Of a stretch of 64,000 nt of DNA, positions 23,280 to 34,132 are shown in pieces. A program made the translations under genes and the position numbers. Positions within the stretch are counted from its first letter, which is position 1. Every line of letters begins with the position of its first letter. Under the pieces are notes generated by a model. The model saw only the letters and a program-made list of their open reading frames with translations, did not search any database and had not been told where the DNA came from. Source of the DNA: Megaleporinus macrocephalus (Eukaryota; Chordata; Actinopteri; Characiformes; Anostomidae); assembly GCA_021613375.1 (NCBI GenBank), contig CM038703.1, forward strand, positions 19,524,194 to 19,588,193, in the 5' to 3' direction.

Positions 23280-26200
23280 TTGCGTAATGATGCATAGCAT
23301 GTTTTGGCACTTGGTTCTATGTGTATTTGATGTGTGTTTGATATGTATTTGTAATTTTGGCACATTTTGTGAGGAGTTGCAGAGTCTAAGTACATTTACT
23401 TTGCATGTATGTGTTGATGCGCAGTATATTTTGGCACAGTTTTTTCTATCTATTCATTTTTTGTTTTTATGTGATTTAATTAGTATTTAATATTGAATTG
23501 TGTGCTTATTGAGGGTTGTGCAATATTGGGACATTACTTTTATGCACTTGTGGAAGGCTGTGCAATGTCCTGGTACATTTGTTTTCTACATGTAATTATA
23601 GAAGGTTGTGCAGAATGTTTTTATAGATTGTTTATGTGTGGAGGGTTGTGCAGCACATTTTGGTTAATTTGTGAAGATTTATTTTATCCATAGAGGACAG
23701 TGTAATGTTTTCAGTCACTTTTGTTCAATGCTTTCATTTTTTTTTCTTCTGTTGTTTATTTCTGAAGAATTTGTGGTCGTTTTCCTCTGGAAGTATTTAT
23801 GAGTTGTTGTGCAGGATGATTTGGTACATTTGTTTTCAATGTGTATTTGTATTATTTTCTTTAATATGCATTTGTGTAGCTTGCATATCATGTATTGGTG
23901 TCTTTTTGGATAGTTGTGATGCATGTTTCCTGTTTGTTGAGATTTGTGTAGCTTGTTTCATTAAATTTGTATCTACAGAGGGTTGTGAATTATTTGTGTT
24001 CACTTTACTTTTTGGTGTAGTTGTGGATGCTGATGCAGCATGCCTAGACACACGTTTATTTTCAGCTGTTTCTGTTTCTGAGGGTTGTCCAGTGTTTTGT
24101 GGAGGTTGTGCAGCATTTTGTAAAACATTTTATATCTATATGAAATTGTGCAGGTTTTCCAGTATGTTTGTTTTGTGTTTGTTTAGATTTGCACCTTTTT
24201 TTAAATTTATTTTCCTCTATGTGAGACGGGGACAGAATGCATCCAGATTTTTTTGTTGTTGTTCTCATGTGGAGGGTTGGGAAACATTTTGCTAAATTTT
24301 CTTCTAGGTGTATTTGTGGATTGTTGTGTAGGATGATTTGGTACATTTTTCTTTATATGTATTTATGTTTGTTTTCTGTGCTTTGGTGGAGTTTGCGTAG
24401 CATGTTTTGGTGCATTGGATGGTGGTTAAGCATTTCTTCATTGATACATTTCATTCTATGTGTATTTGTGTACAATTTTGTAATGTTGGTACATTTTATA
24501 TTCTTTGTGTATTTGTGTACATTTTTGTAATGTTGGTACATTATATATTCTTTGTGTATTTGTGTACAAATTTGTAATGTTGGTACATTTTATTCTTTGC
24601 GTATTTGTGTACAGTTTTGTAATGTTGGTACATTTTATATTCTTTGTGTATTTGTGTACAGTTTTGTAATGTTGGTACATTTTATATTCTTTGTGTATTT
24701 GTGTATATTTTTGTAATGTTGGTACATTATATATTCTTTGTGTGTTTGTGTACAGTTTTGTAATGTTTAAGTATGTTATTCTTTGTGTGTTTGTGTACAG
24801 TTTTGTAATGTTGGTACATTTTATTCTTTGTGTATTTGTGTACAATTTTGTAATGTGGGTACATTTCATTCTTTGTGTATTTGTGTAGAGTTTTGTAATG
24901 TCGGTACATTTTATTCTTTGTGTATTTGTGTACATTTTTGTAATGTGGATACATTTCATTCTTTGTGTATTTATGTAGAGTTTTGTAATGTTGGTACATT
25001 TTATATTCTTTGTGTATTTGTGTACATTCTTTTAATGTTGGTACATTATATATTCTTTGTGTATTTGTGTACATTCTTGTAATGTTGGTTCATTTTATTC
25101 TTTGTGTGTTTGTGTACAGTTTTGTAATGTTTAAGTATGTTATTCGTTGTGTATTTGTGCACAGTTTTGTAATGTTTAATTATGTTATTTTTTGTGTATT
25201 TGTGTACTGTTTTGTAATGTTTAAGTATGTTATTCTTTGTGTATTTGTGCACAGTTTTGTAATGTTGGTACATTTCATTCTTTGTGTGTTTGTGTACAGT
25301 TTTGTAATGCTGGTACATTTAATTCTTTGTGTGTTTGTGTACAGTTTTGTAACGTTTAATTATGTTATTCTTTGTGTATTTGTGCACAGTTTTGTAATGT
25401 TAAACCATTTCATTTTTAGTGTGTTTGTGTACAGTTTTGTATTGTTTAAGTATGTTATTCTTTGTGTATTTGTGTACAGTTTTGTAATGTTTAAGTATGT
25501 TATTCTTTTTGTATTTTTGTACAGTTTTGTAATGTTTAAGTATGTTATTCTTTTTGTATTTGTGCACAGTTTTGTAATGTTTAAGTATGTTATTCTTTAC
25601 GTATTTGTGTACAGTTTTGTAATGTTTAAGTATGTTATTCTTTACGTATTTGTGTACAGTTTTGTAATGTTTAAGTATGTTATTCTTTGTGTATTTGTGT
25701 ACGGTTTTGTAGTGTTGGTACATTTCATTCTTTGTGTATTTGTGTACAATTTTGTAATGTTGGTACATTTCATTCTTTGTCTATTTGTGTGCAGTTTTGT
25801 ATTGTTTAAGTATGTTATTCTTTGTGTATTTGTGTACAGTTTTGTAATGTTTAAGTATGTTATTCTTTGTGTATTTGTGCCCAGTTTTGTAATGTTCAAG
25901 TATGTTATTCTTTGTGTATTTGTGTACAGTTTTGTAGTGTTGGTACATTTCATTCTTTGTGTATTTGTGTACAATTTTGAAATGTTGGTACATTTCATTC
26001 TTTGTGTATTTGTGTGCAGTTTTGTAATGTTTAAGTATGTTATTCTTTGTGTATTTGTGTACAGTTTTGTAATGTTTAAGTATGTTATTCTTTTTGTATT
26101 TGTGTACAGTTTTGTAATGTTTAAGTATGTTATTCTTTGTGCGTTTGTGTACAGTTTTGTAATGTTGGTACAATCCATTCTTTGTGTATTTGTGTACAGT

Positions 26201-26640
26201 TTTGTAATGTTTAAGTATGTTATTCTTTGTGTGTTTGTGTACAGTTTTGTAAGGTTGGTACATTTCATTCTTTGTGTATTTGTGTACAGTTTTGTAATGT
26301 TTAAGTATGTTATTCTTTTTGTGTTTGTGTACAGTTTTGTAATGTTTAAGTATGTTATTCTTTTTGTGTTTGTGTACAGTTTTGTAATGTTTAAGTACGT
26401 TATTTTTTGTGTGTTTGTGAATGTTTGTGCAGTACATCTTGGTACAGTTTCTTTTATGTGGTGTTTTTTTCCATCTTCTATTATGGTTTTATTAATTCTG
26501 TGTGTGTTTATGTAGGGTTGTGCAATATTGTGGTAAAATTCTTTGGATAGACATGCAGGATACTTTAGTTTATTTTCTTCAGTGTGTATTTAGAGACTGC
26601 ACGTTTTTGGGCTATACTCTTTAATATCCGTGCTTCTTGT
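23280..26640 (+). repeat. GT-rich satellite/minisatellite domain
   Basis: The plus strand is strongly depleted in C throughout. Flanking zones (23280-24440 and 26415-26640) carry degenerate units marked by GGTTGTGCAG, TTTTGGTACATTT and ATGTGTATTTGTG. The centre (24443-26420) is a tight tandem array. The flanking zones look like older copies of the same repeat with an extra 10-bp or so GAGGGTTGTG segment that the 45-bp unit lacks. No gene is present. Confidence 0.85.
24443..26420 (+). repeat. About 43 tandem copies of a 45-bp unit (47 bp in part)
   Basis: The core TTTGTGTATTTGTGTACAGT plus TTTGTAATGTT is followed by one of two interchangeable tails, TAAGTATGTTATTC or GGTACATTTCATTC. The left part (about 24480-25080) contains some 47-bp units with TATATTC. 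One 45-bp unit has 25 T, 9 A, 9 G and 2 C. Because 45 is divisible by three, long frames stay open on both strands: about 500 codons on plus (25010-26515) and over 200 on minus. These are artefacts of periodicity, not genes. Confidence 0.95.
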
Positions 26641-27254
26641 TTCTATGTATGCTCACATGTATTTCGTTCATGTGTGTGAGTCATTTTTCAAATTCGCTCT
26701 GCTAATGCATGCGGTCGACCCAATCAAAAGCTATTGATTTTGCCAGCTTCAAAATAACCTCGGTGTTGCAGTCTGAGGGCTGATTTTGAGACGCTTGTAA
26801 TGAATAATGCAGTGAGCAAGTGAGCTACATGTACTCATTGTTTTAATGATTTAATAATTCACAGTCTTTTGCTTTGGGAAGGCTGTATGAAGTGACCGCT
26901 GCGTGTGCAGTTTTGGAAAGCAAAGTGGCTTATTAATATCACAGGTGATGGACTGGGTGCTTTTAATGAGCCATGCTGCCAGCCTAAACTTTCCAGGGCT
27001 ATTCGATGAGGATCTCAGGGGGATAGCTAAACATGCTGAAGAGTCGTTGTTGGTCTCAAGGACGCATGTTCATGTTATGGGAAACTTTTAATATGAAGAG
27101 TGTAATATAGGTAAACAACTTTAGGGTGGGTTGAGATTGTATTGATATTAATTGTGTTTTGAAGAATCATTACTTTTAATGAATGGACAACGTCCACAGT
27201 ATGAAGGTGAGTCCATTGGAAAGTGAGTATGCCTTATCTTACATGTTATTAATG
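26641..27254. other. Unique DNA, partly conserved-looking
   Basis: From 26690 to 27110 the sequence is unique, with AATGAATAATGCAGTGAGCA and TTTAATGATTTAATAATTC motifs. No coding content recognised; a possible non-coding element by texture only. Confidence 0.3.
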
Positions 27255-28537
27255 AGTAAGCCAACTGGGAGATTATCAAACACATTTCAGTATCAAAGAT
27301 AACCTTTGTGAACACAAAATGCAGTTTTTTAATGATGATTTCATTTTTTAAGCAAAAGAAAGCTATCCAAACCAACTTGGCCCTATGTGAAAAAGTAATT
27401 GCCTCCTAAACCTAATAACTGATTGTGCCACCCTTGGCAGCAACAACTACAATCAAGCCTTTATGATAACTGGCAATGAGTCAACTTTCGGTTTTCAAGC
27501 ATGAGCAGCCTGTTTAAAGTCATGCCACTACATCGTAATCAGATTTAAGTCTGGACTTTGACTAGGCCAGTCCAAAACCTTCATTTTCAGCAAGTGGACT
27601 TGCTGGTGTTCTTCGGATCATTGTCCTGGTGCAGAACCCAATTTGACTGTCGGTATGATGTTCTTTTTCTGAAATTCTGGGTTAGTTTTATGCCAGATGT
27701 AACGGGATGCACACCGTCTTTTCAGTCTACAGAATATTTCCACCAAAGTTTTGGGGATTATCAAGATTTTTTTTGTCAATTGTGAGACGGGCTGGTCTTG
27801 TGTTCTTTTTGTCAGCAGTGGTTTTCGCCTTGGAACTCTCCAATGGATACCATTTTTGCTCAATCTCTTTCTTATTGTTGAATCATGAACACTGACCTTA
27901 ACAGAGGCAAGCGAGGCCTGCAGTGCTTTAGATGGTTCTTTTGTGATCTCCTGGATACTTTGTCAATCCACTCTTGGAGTAATTTTGGTAGGCCATTCAT
28001 GGAAAGGTTTACTAATGTTCCATGTTTTCTCTATTTGTGGATGAAAGCTCTCACTCTGGTTTACTGGGGACCCAAAGCCTTAGAAATGCCTTTGTAACCT
28101 TTTCTAGGCTGATAGGTGTCAATGACTTTATTTCTTATCCGTTTTTGAATTTCTTCAGATCGGATGTGTTGCTTTTTGAGATATTTGAGCCTACTTCATG
28201 CTGTTGGACAGGTTCTATTTAAGTGATTTCTTGATTCTAGTGGTCCTGCAGTAATCAGGCCTGGGTGTGGCTAGTGAGACTGAATGCAGTTTTTTTAAAA
28301 CATAAGGTTAGTCGCAGTTTATTCATTGGGGCAGGGCAATTACTTTTTCACAGGTTGGTTAGGATAGCTTTTTTTCCCTTCATAAATAAAATCATCATTG
28401 AAAAAATGCATTTTGTGTTCAGGTTATCTTTGTCTGATTGAAATTTGTTTGAGAATCTGAAACATCTAAGTTTGAAAAAATGTGCAAAAACAAAAGAAAT
28501 CTGTAAGAGGGCAAATGCGTCTTCACAGCACTGTAAA
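27255..28537 (-). pseudogene. Tc1-like transposon with long TIRs, decayed transposase
   Basis: The ends are long inverted repeats. Left GTGAAAAAGTAATTGCC (about 27387) pairs with right GGCAATTACTTTTTCAC (about 28336), and homology extends outward over more than 80 bp (AAGCTATCC, AATGATGATTT, CAAAGATAACC). The right end reaches TTCACAGCACTGTA; the left end is truncated or diverged. Minus-strand frames retain GIHWRVPRRKPLL and FQKKNIIPTVK (27618-27863), typical of a fish Tc1 transposase. Frameshifts and deletions remove function. Confidence 0.9.
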
Positions 28538-28653
28538 TGTATAGCTATTATTTCAATCATCTTTAATACCTTCAGTCACCTTCAATACCTTCAGTCACCT
28601 TCTGTTCATGCTTTTTTTAACTGAACCCCCCCACCACCTCTCCCCCCCTTAAG

Positions 28654-28798
28654 TGTTAACACCATTGTTCTCCGAATTGGCATGTGACGTAATTCCAGGG
28701 GACATGAAGGATGGTGACGAGGAGATGTTTGGAATGTGCAGATGTGCTGAAGATGACCCAGAAACACGTCGACAAGCCTGTGATTTACTTGCACTATG
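28654..28798 (+). other. Candidate exon (unassigned)
   Basis: A pyrimidine-rich tract (28626-28650) ends in TTAAG, with a branch-point-like TTAACTGAAC upstream. After 145 bp there is ATG|GTGAGT, a strong donor. Only one plus-strand frame is open across the segment; it reads DMKDGDEEMFGMCRC and continues to RRQACDLLAL. No domain was recognised and no neighbouring exon was found. A non-coding or fortuitous exon-like segment is equally possible. Confidence 0.25.
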
Positions 28799-28799
28799 G

Positions 28800-29445
28800 T
28801 GAGTCAGTTTCACCTCCTCTGCCCCATCTTTGACTCACACATTAATCATAGCTGAGCCCATTTATGCTGGAGCTCTTTCTGCAATGTTAAATTTTCAGCA
28901 CGGTAACATCTGTCCTGTGACTGAGCGACTGTAGGAGCCATAGTTGTATATCAAAGCTATGAAGACATAAGGACATGCAAGTACCTGTTGCCCTCATATT
29001 ACAAGAACTATGGCAAAATCCAAAACAGTTTATTTGACCTACTTAGGTTTACTAGCACATGGCAGTGTTGTAGTCAAGACCACTAGCGGAGAGTCGGAGG
29101 CAAGTCTATAGACTTTGTAGTAGGTGAGCATGATTTTAATTTAAACATTTAGCAACAAAAATAAATTTATTGTAAATGCCTTATCGTTCATTATGCATGA
29201 TGCATATGTATGAACAATATAATGCTTGCACTACATTAAGAAAAGTAACATTAAATAATGTAAAGCTTAAAAATGTTATTTATTCCATCACAGTCTCGGA
29301 CCAACTGTGCCTCGTAAAGCAAATGATGGTGAAGTTCTTATCTGTCCTTTCTTCTCTAAAACTTATTCCGAAGGTAAGCCATCCTGGAAGAGATCAATTA
29401 CATTCTCAGCAGGCAGTGAACATGTTTTATTTAAACATGTAGAGC
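28800..29445. other. Intergenic DNA, nothing recognised
   Basis: Unique sequence, AT-rich after 29100. No element or exon identified. Confidence 0.4.
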
Positions 29446-29660
29446 AGGGGTCTCAAATTTAAATAACCTGAGGGTCTCTTGCTAGGTGGTCCTCTCAAAG
29501 GGGGCCAGTACGAAAAATGTATTTTTAACTACTTCGCTCACGACAAACCACCATCACTACTGCTCCTCCTCCTCCTACTACTATGATGATGATGAGGATG
29601 ATGATGAAGATGAGTATTTTTATTTGTATCATTATTGTAGTGATTGCTGTAATTATAAAA
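29446..29660. mobile_element. hAT-like 5' terminus with triplet repeats
   Basis: It begins at about GCAGGGGTCTCAAATTT, a terminal type common in fish hAT families, and shares CCTGAGGGTCTCTTGCTAGG with the fragment at 17440. It continues into CTCCTCCTCCTACTACTATG and GATGATGATGAGG simple repeats. The opposite terminus was not found. Confidence 0.5.
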
Positions 29661-29684
29661 ATACATGACAATTATGTAGCACTT

Positions 29685-30150
29685 TTATAAACAATGTACT
29701 GATGACACAGATGATAGAATGACATGAGCAATAACAGAGTTATGACAAAGGAAGATACTATGCAAGACAGAATAGAGGTGGTTACCGATTGGCTTTAAAT
29801 GAGGACAGAGCGTTAGACTGACTGCTAAATATAAGAAGAGAGGTCCAGAGGTGGAAAGCAAGTCTGGAAAATGCTCAATCACCAAATCTATGAAGGTTAG
29901 AGGAGGGAGTGGTGAGTAAACCAGCTGTAGAAGAACGGAGAGTGCACATAGGCTTATAAGGTTGAAAAAGGTCAGACAAACAGGAAGGAGCAAGAATGTT
30001 GAGAGCTTTGAAAGTGAGTACAAGGATCTTGAACTGAATACGATATTTGCTGAGAAGCCAGTGGAGGTCTTGGAAAACAGTTGCAGTGTGATGGTGAAAC
30101 CGGGTGCATGTGAGGAGGCGAGCAGCAGAACTAGCATAAATAAAGAGAAT
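29685..30150 (-). pseudogene. LINE reverse-transcriptase C-terminal fragment
   Basis: The minus-strand frame from 30156 to 29875 reads SSAARLLTCTR, LHWLLSKYRIQFKILVLTFK and ALNILAPSCLSDL. This pattern (AARLLT...LHWLP...RI.FKIL.L.FKALN...YL.DL) is the C-terminal part of many fish non-LTR reverse transcriptases. It then frame-shifts and ends near a tail-like GTAGCACTTTTATAAAC. It is 5'-truncated and dead. Confidence 0.8.
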
Positions 30151-31084
30151 ATTCACTAAAAACTTTAACCTGCATTTGAATTAAATAAACTTATATTTAA
30201 CAGTAGTATTGCATAGTAGTAATAGCTTTAGCATTTCTACTGTAAATGAAGTTCTGGCAGTGGAGAGCAGTTAGTGCTCTTTATGCATTCTCAGCGGATT
30301 TGTTTAGTAATTCTGTTTGTTTCTTAATTCTAATTTCTTAATTAACTCTATTTACCTCTGTGTCATGAATGAATAAGACATAAGGCAGATACGCAGCCAG
30401 GTACCTTGAAGCCTGTGTTGTACGAAAAAGACTGTTTTATACTCTTTAAAGGTTTTCTTGATATTCAGTAACCAAAAAAACAAAGACCAGCTTCTAATTA
30501 CCTCAAATGGAGGCATCACACTGTTTTCAACAGCAATATCCAAGTCCACCCTAGCCCAAGAGACAAGACTGAGTCCAAATGATGTAGAGACGAGGCCGTC
30601 GGCAGACCGAGATTGGACCACATTGGAGGAGAAAATCTTCATAAATACACATATTTCCTCACCAATAATTCTTTACATACTGTTGCATGTGTGATACACT
30701 GTATAGCTTTTTACTATAGCTAAGCTGATTAATTCATGACTGGAGAGTTCCAGATCAGTTAGGCTTATCTGTCATAAGCTCTATCTAATTGCTCTGATTG
30801 CTCTGCTCTGTTACCTCTGCTCTGTTGTCAGCTAGAGACACATTCAAGAGGTGCTACTGCGAGATCACAGTGTGAATGTGAAATAATTCTCCTTTTGTAT
30901 CTTTACATATTTACGTCAGTGTCGACTGGAAGATCGCTCAGCTAGCCATTGCAAGATGTTTTTTTTTATTTTGGTGGAGGACAATTTTATGGGTTGAAAA
31001 CTTGATGTATAAGAGGCTTATAATGTCTGGAATACTGACTTGAAAGTTCAATAAGCAAAACATTGCGTTCAGTGTTTCACTAAT
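30151..31084. other. Intergenic DNA, nothing recognised
   Basis: A 78-codon plus frame at 30458-30694 has no recognised motif. No repeat boundaries were seen. Confidence 0.35.
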
Positions 31085-31165
31085 CATATTAATTTTGATT
31101 CTAATTCTCATTGGTAAAAAGCTCCACGGACACCTCTGCCGTTTGATTCTTTTCATACATATATA
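31085..31165 (+). repeat. Dispersed repeat fragment shared with 34020-34090
   Basis: CTAATTCTCATTGGT, GCTCCACGGACACCTCTG and TTTGATTCTTTTCAT occur in the same order and orientation here and inside the TIR insertion at 33801-34569. Confidence 0.75.
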
Positions 31166-31309
31166 TGCCAGTTGCCCCTCCATAATAACCTTGTTTAAAG
31201 TAGGATGTACATACATGTATGTTGAAGTTGAAGTAGCTTAACAGTTTCCAGTGGCAAACACTTTGAAAACAGTAGTATCTAACAGTGACCCACTGACGTC
31301 TGCAAACTA

Positions 31310-32060
31310 TGGGTTTGCTCTTCAGGGATGCTTTGCTAAGACTTGATTTTGCAGTGATTTAAGAGCCACTTCTGAATTCAGCCTTCGTTTTAGGAAGTGA
31401 AATGCATGGCTGGCTGGTTTGATATCCAGAGATCGCCTTGGCAAGTCTAAGATTTCCCACTTGTTCCTTCCGATGAAGTCTTCGCTTGCGCTGCCAATGC
31501 CACTGTTGTGTTGGGACATAGTTTTGCTGGATAGAGCTCGTCTGTATTTCTTTTCTTTGCACTTCATGTTTGGCATCGCAGGTTTATCTGTGCCTCATCT
31601 GTCCATTGAACATTATCCCTGCACTCAATCACCTTTTTACGTTAAAGCAAATTCCTAAGTGCTGTTTCTATTCTTGGTGATAATAAGAGGTTTGTGTCTT
31701 GAGACAGCTCTGATGTAAATGGTGTTACCTTCACCACTGCATGAAGAAGGTTGTGACGGTTTTGAGTGTTTCTTCACACATATTCTACCATCAGACGCAG
31801 GCCAGATTGCTGGCTGTTGAATACACCAGTGGTTTCTTTCTTTTACAAAACTTTCCAAATTGTGTAGTTTTGCTCTACAGAGTTTCTGTGCTATGACTTT
31901 GAGTTTTATTTTGTTTCTTTCAGCTTTTTCTCTCAAAGACAGCTTTTTAGTCACCATGTTAGTTTAGGCCTGAGGCAGATACCAAAGGAACATAAAATAA
32001 CTGATCCAACACCACAGAGCACAGTGAAAGCTCTGAGTGCATCAGTGCAATGGGACTGAT
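31310..32060 (-). pseudogene. Tc1-like transposase relic
   Basis: Minus frames give an N-terminal piece (31655-31957, starting MVTKKLSLREKAERNK) and a C-terminal piece with WEILDLPRRSLDIKP and SHAFHFLKRRLNSE (31322-31576). The latter matches the Tc1 pattern in which a D-x-x-x-x-SPDLNPIEH-like block holds the last catalytic residue; here the block is degenerate (RSLDIKPASH). The middle of the gene is reduced, and frames are shifted. Confidence 0.75.
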
Positions 32061-32385
32061 CTCATCAATAAAGAACATCTCAACGCTATCTGTTTCAGTA
32101 CTCATGCTCATCATAAACTGGAATCAGTATTTTACATCAAGGTGGTATATAAGCATGTTAATATTCAGAAATATCGAACACTTGTATGTTCAAAAGTGGA
32201 TATACATCTATTCATCTAAAGTTTCTTCTGAAATCCAGCATGTTAAAAGGAATCTTTTTACTGCACCCCTCACCTCACCCCAATGCTAGAGGACTTAATA
32301 CCAGCTGTGTGCATGCATTTGAACACCTGTGTTATCAAGGGCTGCACCTTAAAGCAATTGAATGCAGTAATCAAAACCACAATAA

Positions 32386-32398
32386 ATATATATATATA

Positions 32399-32480
<82 letters not shown>
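32386..32480. repeat. (TA)n microsatellite
   Basis: A TA dinucleotide run with a single TTTA interruption near 32400. Overlapping open frames encoding Tyr-Ile repeats are artefacts of this tract. Confidence 0.97.
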
Positions 32481-32484
<4 letters not shown>

Positions 32485-32625
32485 TTTACAGGAAAAGGAA
32501 ATTCATCATTTCAAAGACAAAGGATAGAATTATATTTAGTATTTTGTTAATTGTGGAGCTTTTCTATCAGTCCATTCACTATGAAATTTTGGCGTGTTGT
32601 AAAGGGCAGCTGGCTGGTTTAAATT

Positions 32626-32943
32626 TGTCACATTCCAGCCTCCGACCACTTCTTCTGGTTCTGATTACCAGCCTGCCATTTGTCACCTGGCCCTTATCAG
32701 CCCTTGGCTTTAACAACTCATGGGTGACTTTCATTCTCTGCAAAGTCTCTGCTATTTTGCTGGTCTTCTAGCTGAACTCTGTTGTTCTGTGATTGCCTTT
32801 TTGACCTTGTACTGTATTCTTCTTATTTTTAGCTTGCCGTCTCTATGTATACATATTTGCTGGCTTGTTAATTTGGACTGTCTGATTTCCCCTCCTCTGC
32901 TATTAAACATCTCCACATTTGCGTCTAGTCTCTCTTGTTCCTG
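32626..32943 (+). mobile_element. Possible Gypsy-like solo LTR
   Basis: It starts TGTCACATTCCAGCC, is pyrimidine-rich, carries ATTAAAC near 32901 followed by CCACATTTGCGTCTAG, and ends near TCTCTCTTGTTCCTGA. This order resembles fish Gypsy LTRs. No target duplication or clear CA end was found. Confidence 0.4.
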
Positions 32944-33189
32944 AAAATAAATTGTAGGAAAGCTTAAAACGACAAAACTGGAGATAAAAAGTTTAATTCC
33001 AACAGCACTCACACACAGGTTTGCTTTGATAGCAACTATTATATTATTGTGGAAAAGTCTCAAATGTATTTTTAGCAGTAAAAAAACATAACATTAAAAT
33101 AAATACAAAAAAATAATTGAAAGTAAAAATAACTTTCTTGCTTTTAAAGAATTCAATGCTATTTCATATGTTTGTTAGAAGAACAAGGG

Positions 33190-33345
33190 TTTGGTTCCAG
33201 ATTTTGACGCCCCAAGGAATTTTATGGATTTGTTCAGTTCCATTACCAGCACACCTGATTTATTGAGGTATTGATTGAGCCACAGCAGGTACTGGATAAT
33301 AACTACAATTAATATTGGGCTTCCTTAAGGAGAGGTTTAATAAGT
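33190..33345 (+). repeat. Dispersed repeat, copy 1 (copy 2 near 46730)
   Basis: GGTTCCAGATTT..GACGCCCC, GAGGTATTGATTG..AGCAGGTA, GGATAATAACTACAATTAATA and TTGGGCTTCCT correspond in order to segments at 46738-46880. It is an uncharacterised dispersed element without a frame. Confidence 0.6.
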
Positions 33346-33452
33346 AAATGCAATAAAATACATATAATCACTACTACATTACATTTGTATTCATTCTAAT
33401 ATTAGTGTTGTCCAAACAATTAAAACACTCTAAAAGAGTCTGTGGATTTGGC

Positions 33453-33455
<3 letters not shown>

Positions 33456-33524
<69 letters not shown>
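33456..33524. repeat. (TA)n microsatellite abutting a Tc1 terminus
   Basis: An uninterrupted TA run ends at 33524, and the Tc1 terminus ATCTCACCAAAGAGAGTACA begins immediately after. Tc1 elements insert at TA, so the array may have been the target or may have expanded from the duplicated TA. Confidence 0.97.
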
Positions 33525-33526
<2 letters not shown>

Positions 33527-34101
33527 CTCACCAAAGAGAGTACAGCCCTCACATTTCTGCAAATATTTTCTTATATCTTTTCATGGGACACCACTATAGA
33601 AATTAAACTTGGATATAACAGCTTGTATAGCAGTATAGATTTACAGTCTTCTAAAAAATAATTTAGCACACATTTAACGAACAATTTAGACACATTCACA
33701 ATATTGAATACATATCACAGTGAATGTGTCTAAATTGTGCCCCTAGTGTCAATATTTTGTGTGACCAGCATTATTATTTAGCACTGCCTTAACCCTCTTA
33801 GGTGTGTTCGACTTCACACGGCACGGCACAGGCCAATCGCTGGCTGGCTCGGTGTGGTGCATGTTGGTTATTTTTTTTGTCCAATTTAAGTGGGTGCACC
33901 AACGCTTCACAATGACATACTACATTAAAATCTTGTGAGTGCGAGGCGCTGCAGGCTCCGCAATCAGTTGCTGCAGTTACTCTCCACTAACTGCGCAAGC
34001 TGAGAGATGGCTTGATAACGACAGATCCTAATTCTCATTGGTCAGAAGCTCCACGGACACCTCTGACATTTGATTCTTTTCATTGTAATATTTCATGTAT
34101 G

Positions 34102-34132
<31 letters not shown>

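Noticed and set aside
23705..24295. 196-codon plus-strand ORF rich in Phe, Cys and Val
   Set aside because: It lies in the degenerate GT-rich satellite flank, where lack of C and A keeps frames open.
24443..26420. CRISPR array
   Set aside because: Units are contiguous without unique spacers, in a eukaryotic context.
25010..26515. Long plus-strand ORF (about 500 codons) as a repetitive membrane protein gene
   Set aside because: It coincides exactly with a 45-bp tandem array. Both strands are open, there are no splice or promoter signals, and the composition follows the DNA repeat.
29486..29668. Asp/Tyr-rich 60-codon frame
   Set aside because: Created by GATGATGAT and TACTAC simple repeats next to a hAT-like terminus.
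32283..32771. 162-codon frame with Tyr-Ile repeats
   Set aside because: Product of a (TA)n microsatellite.
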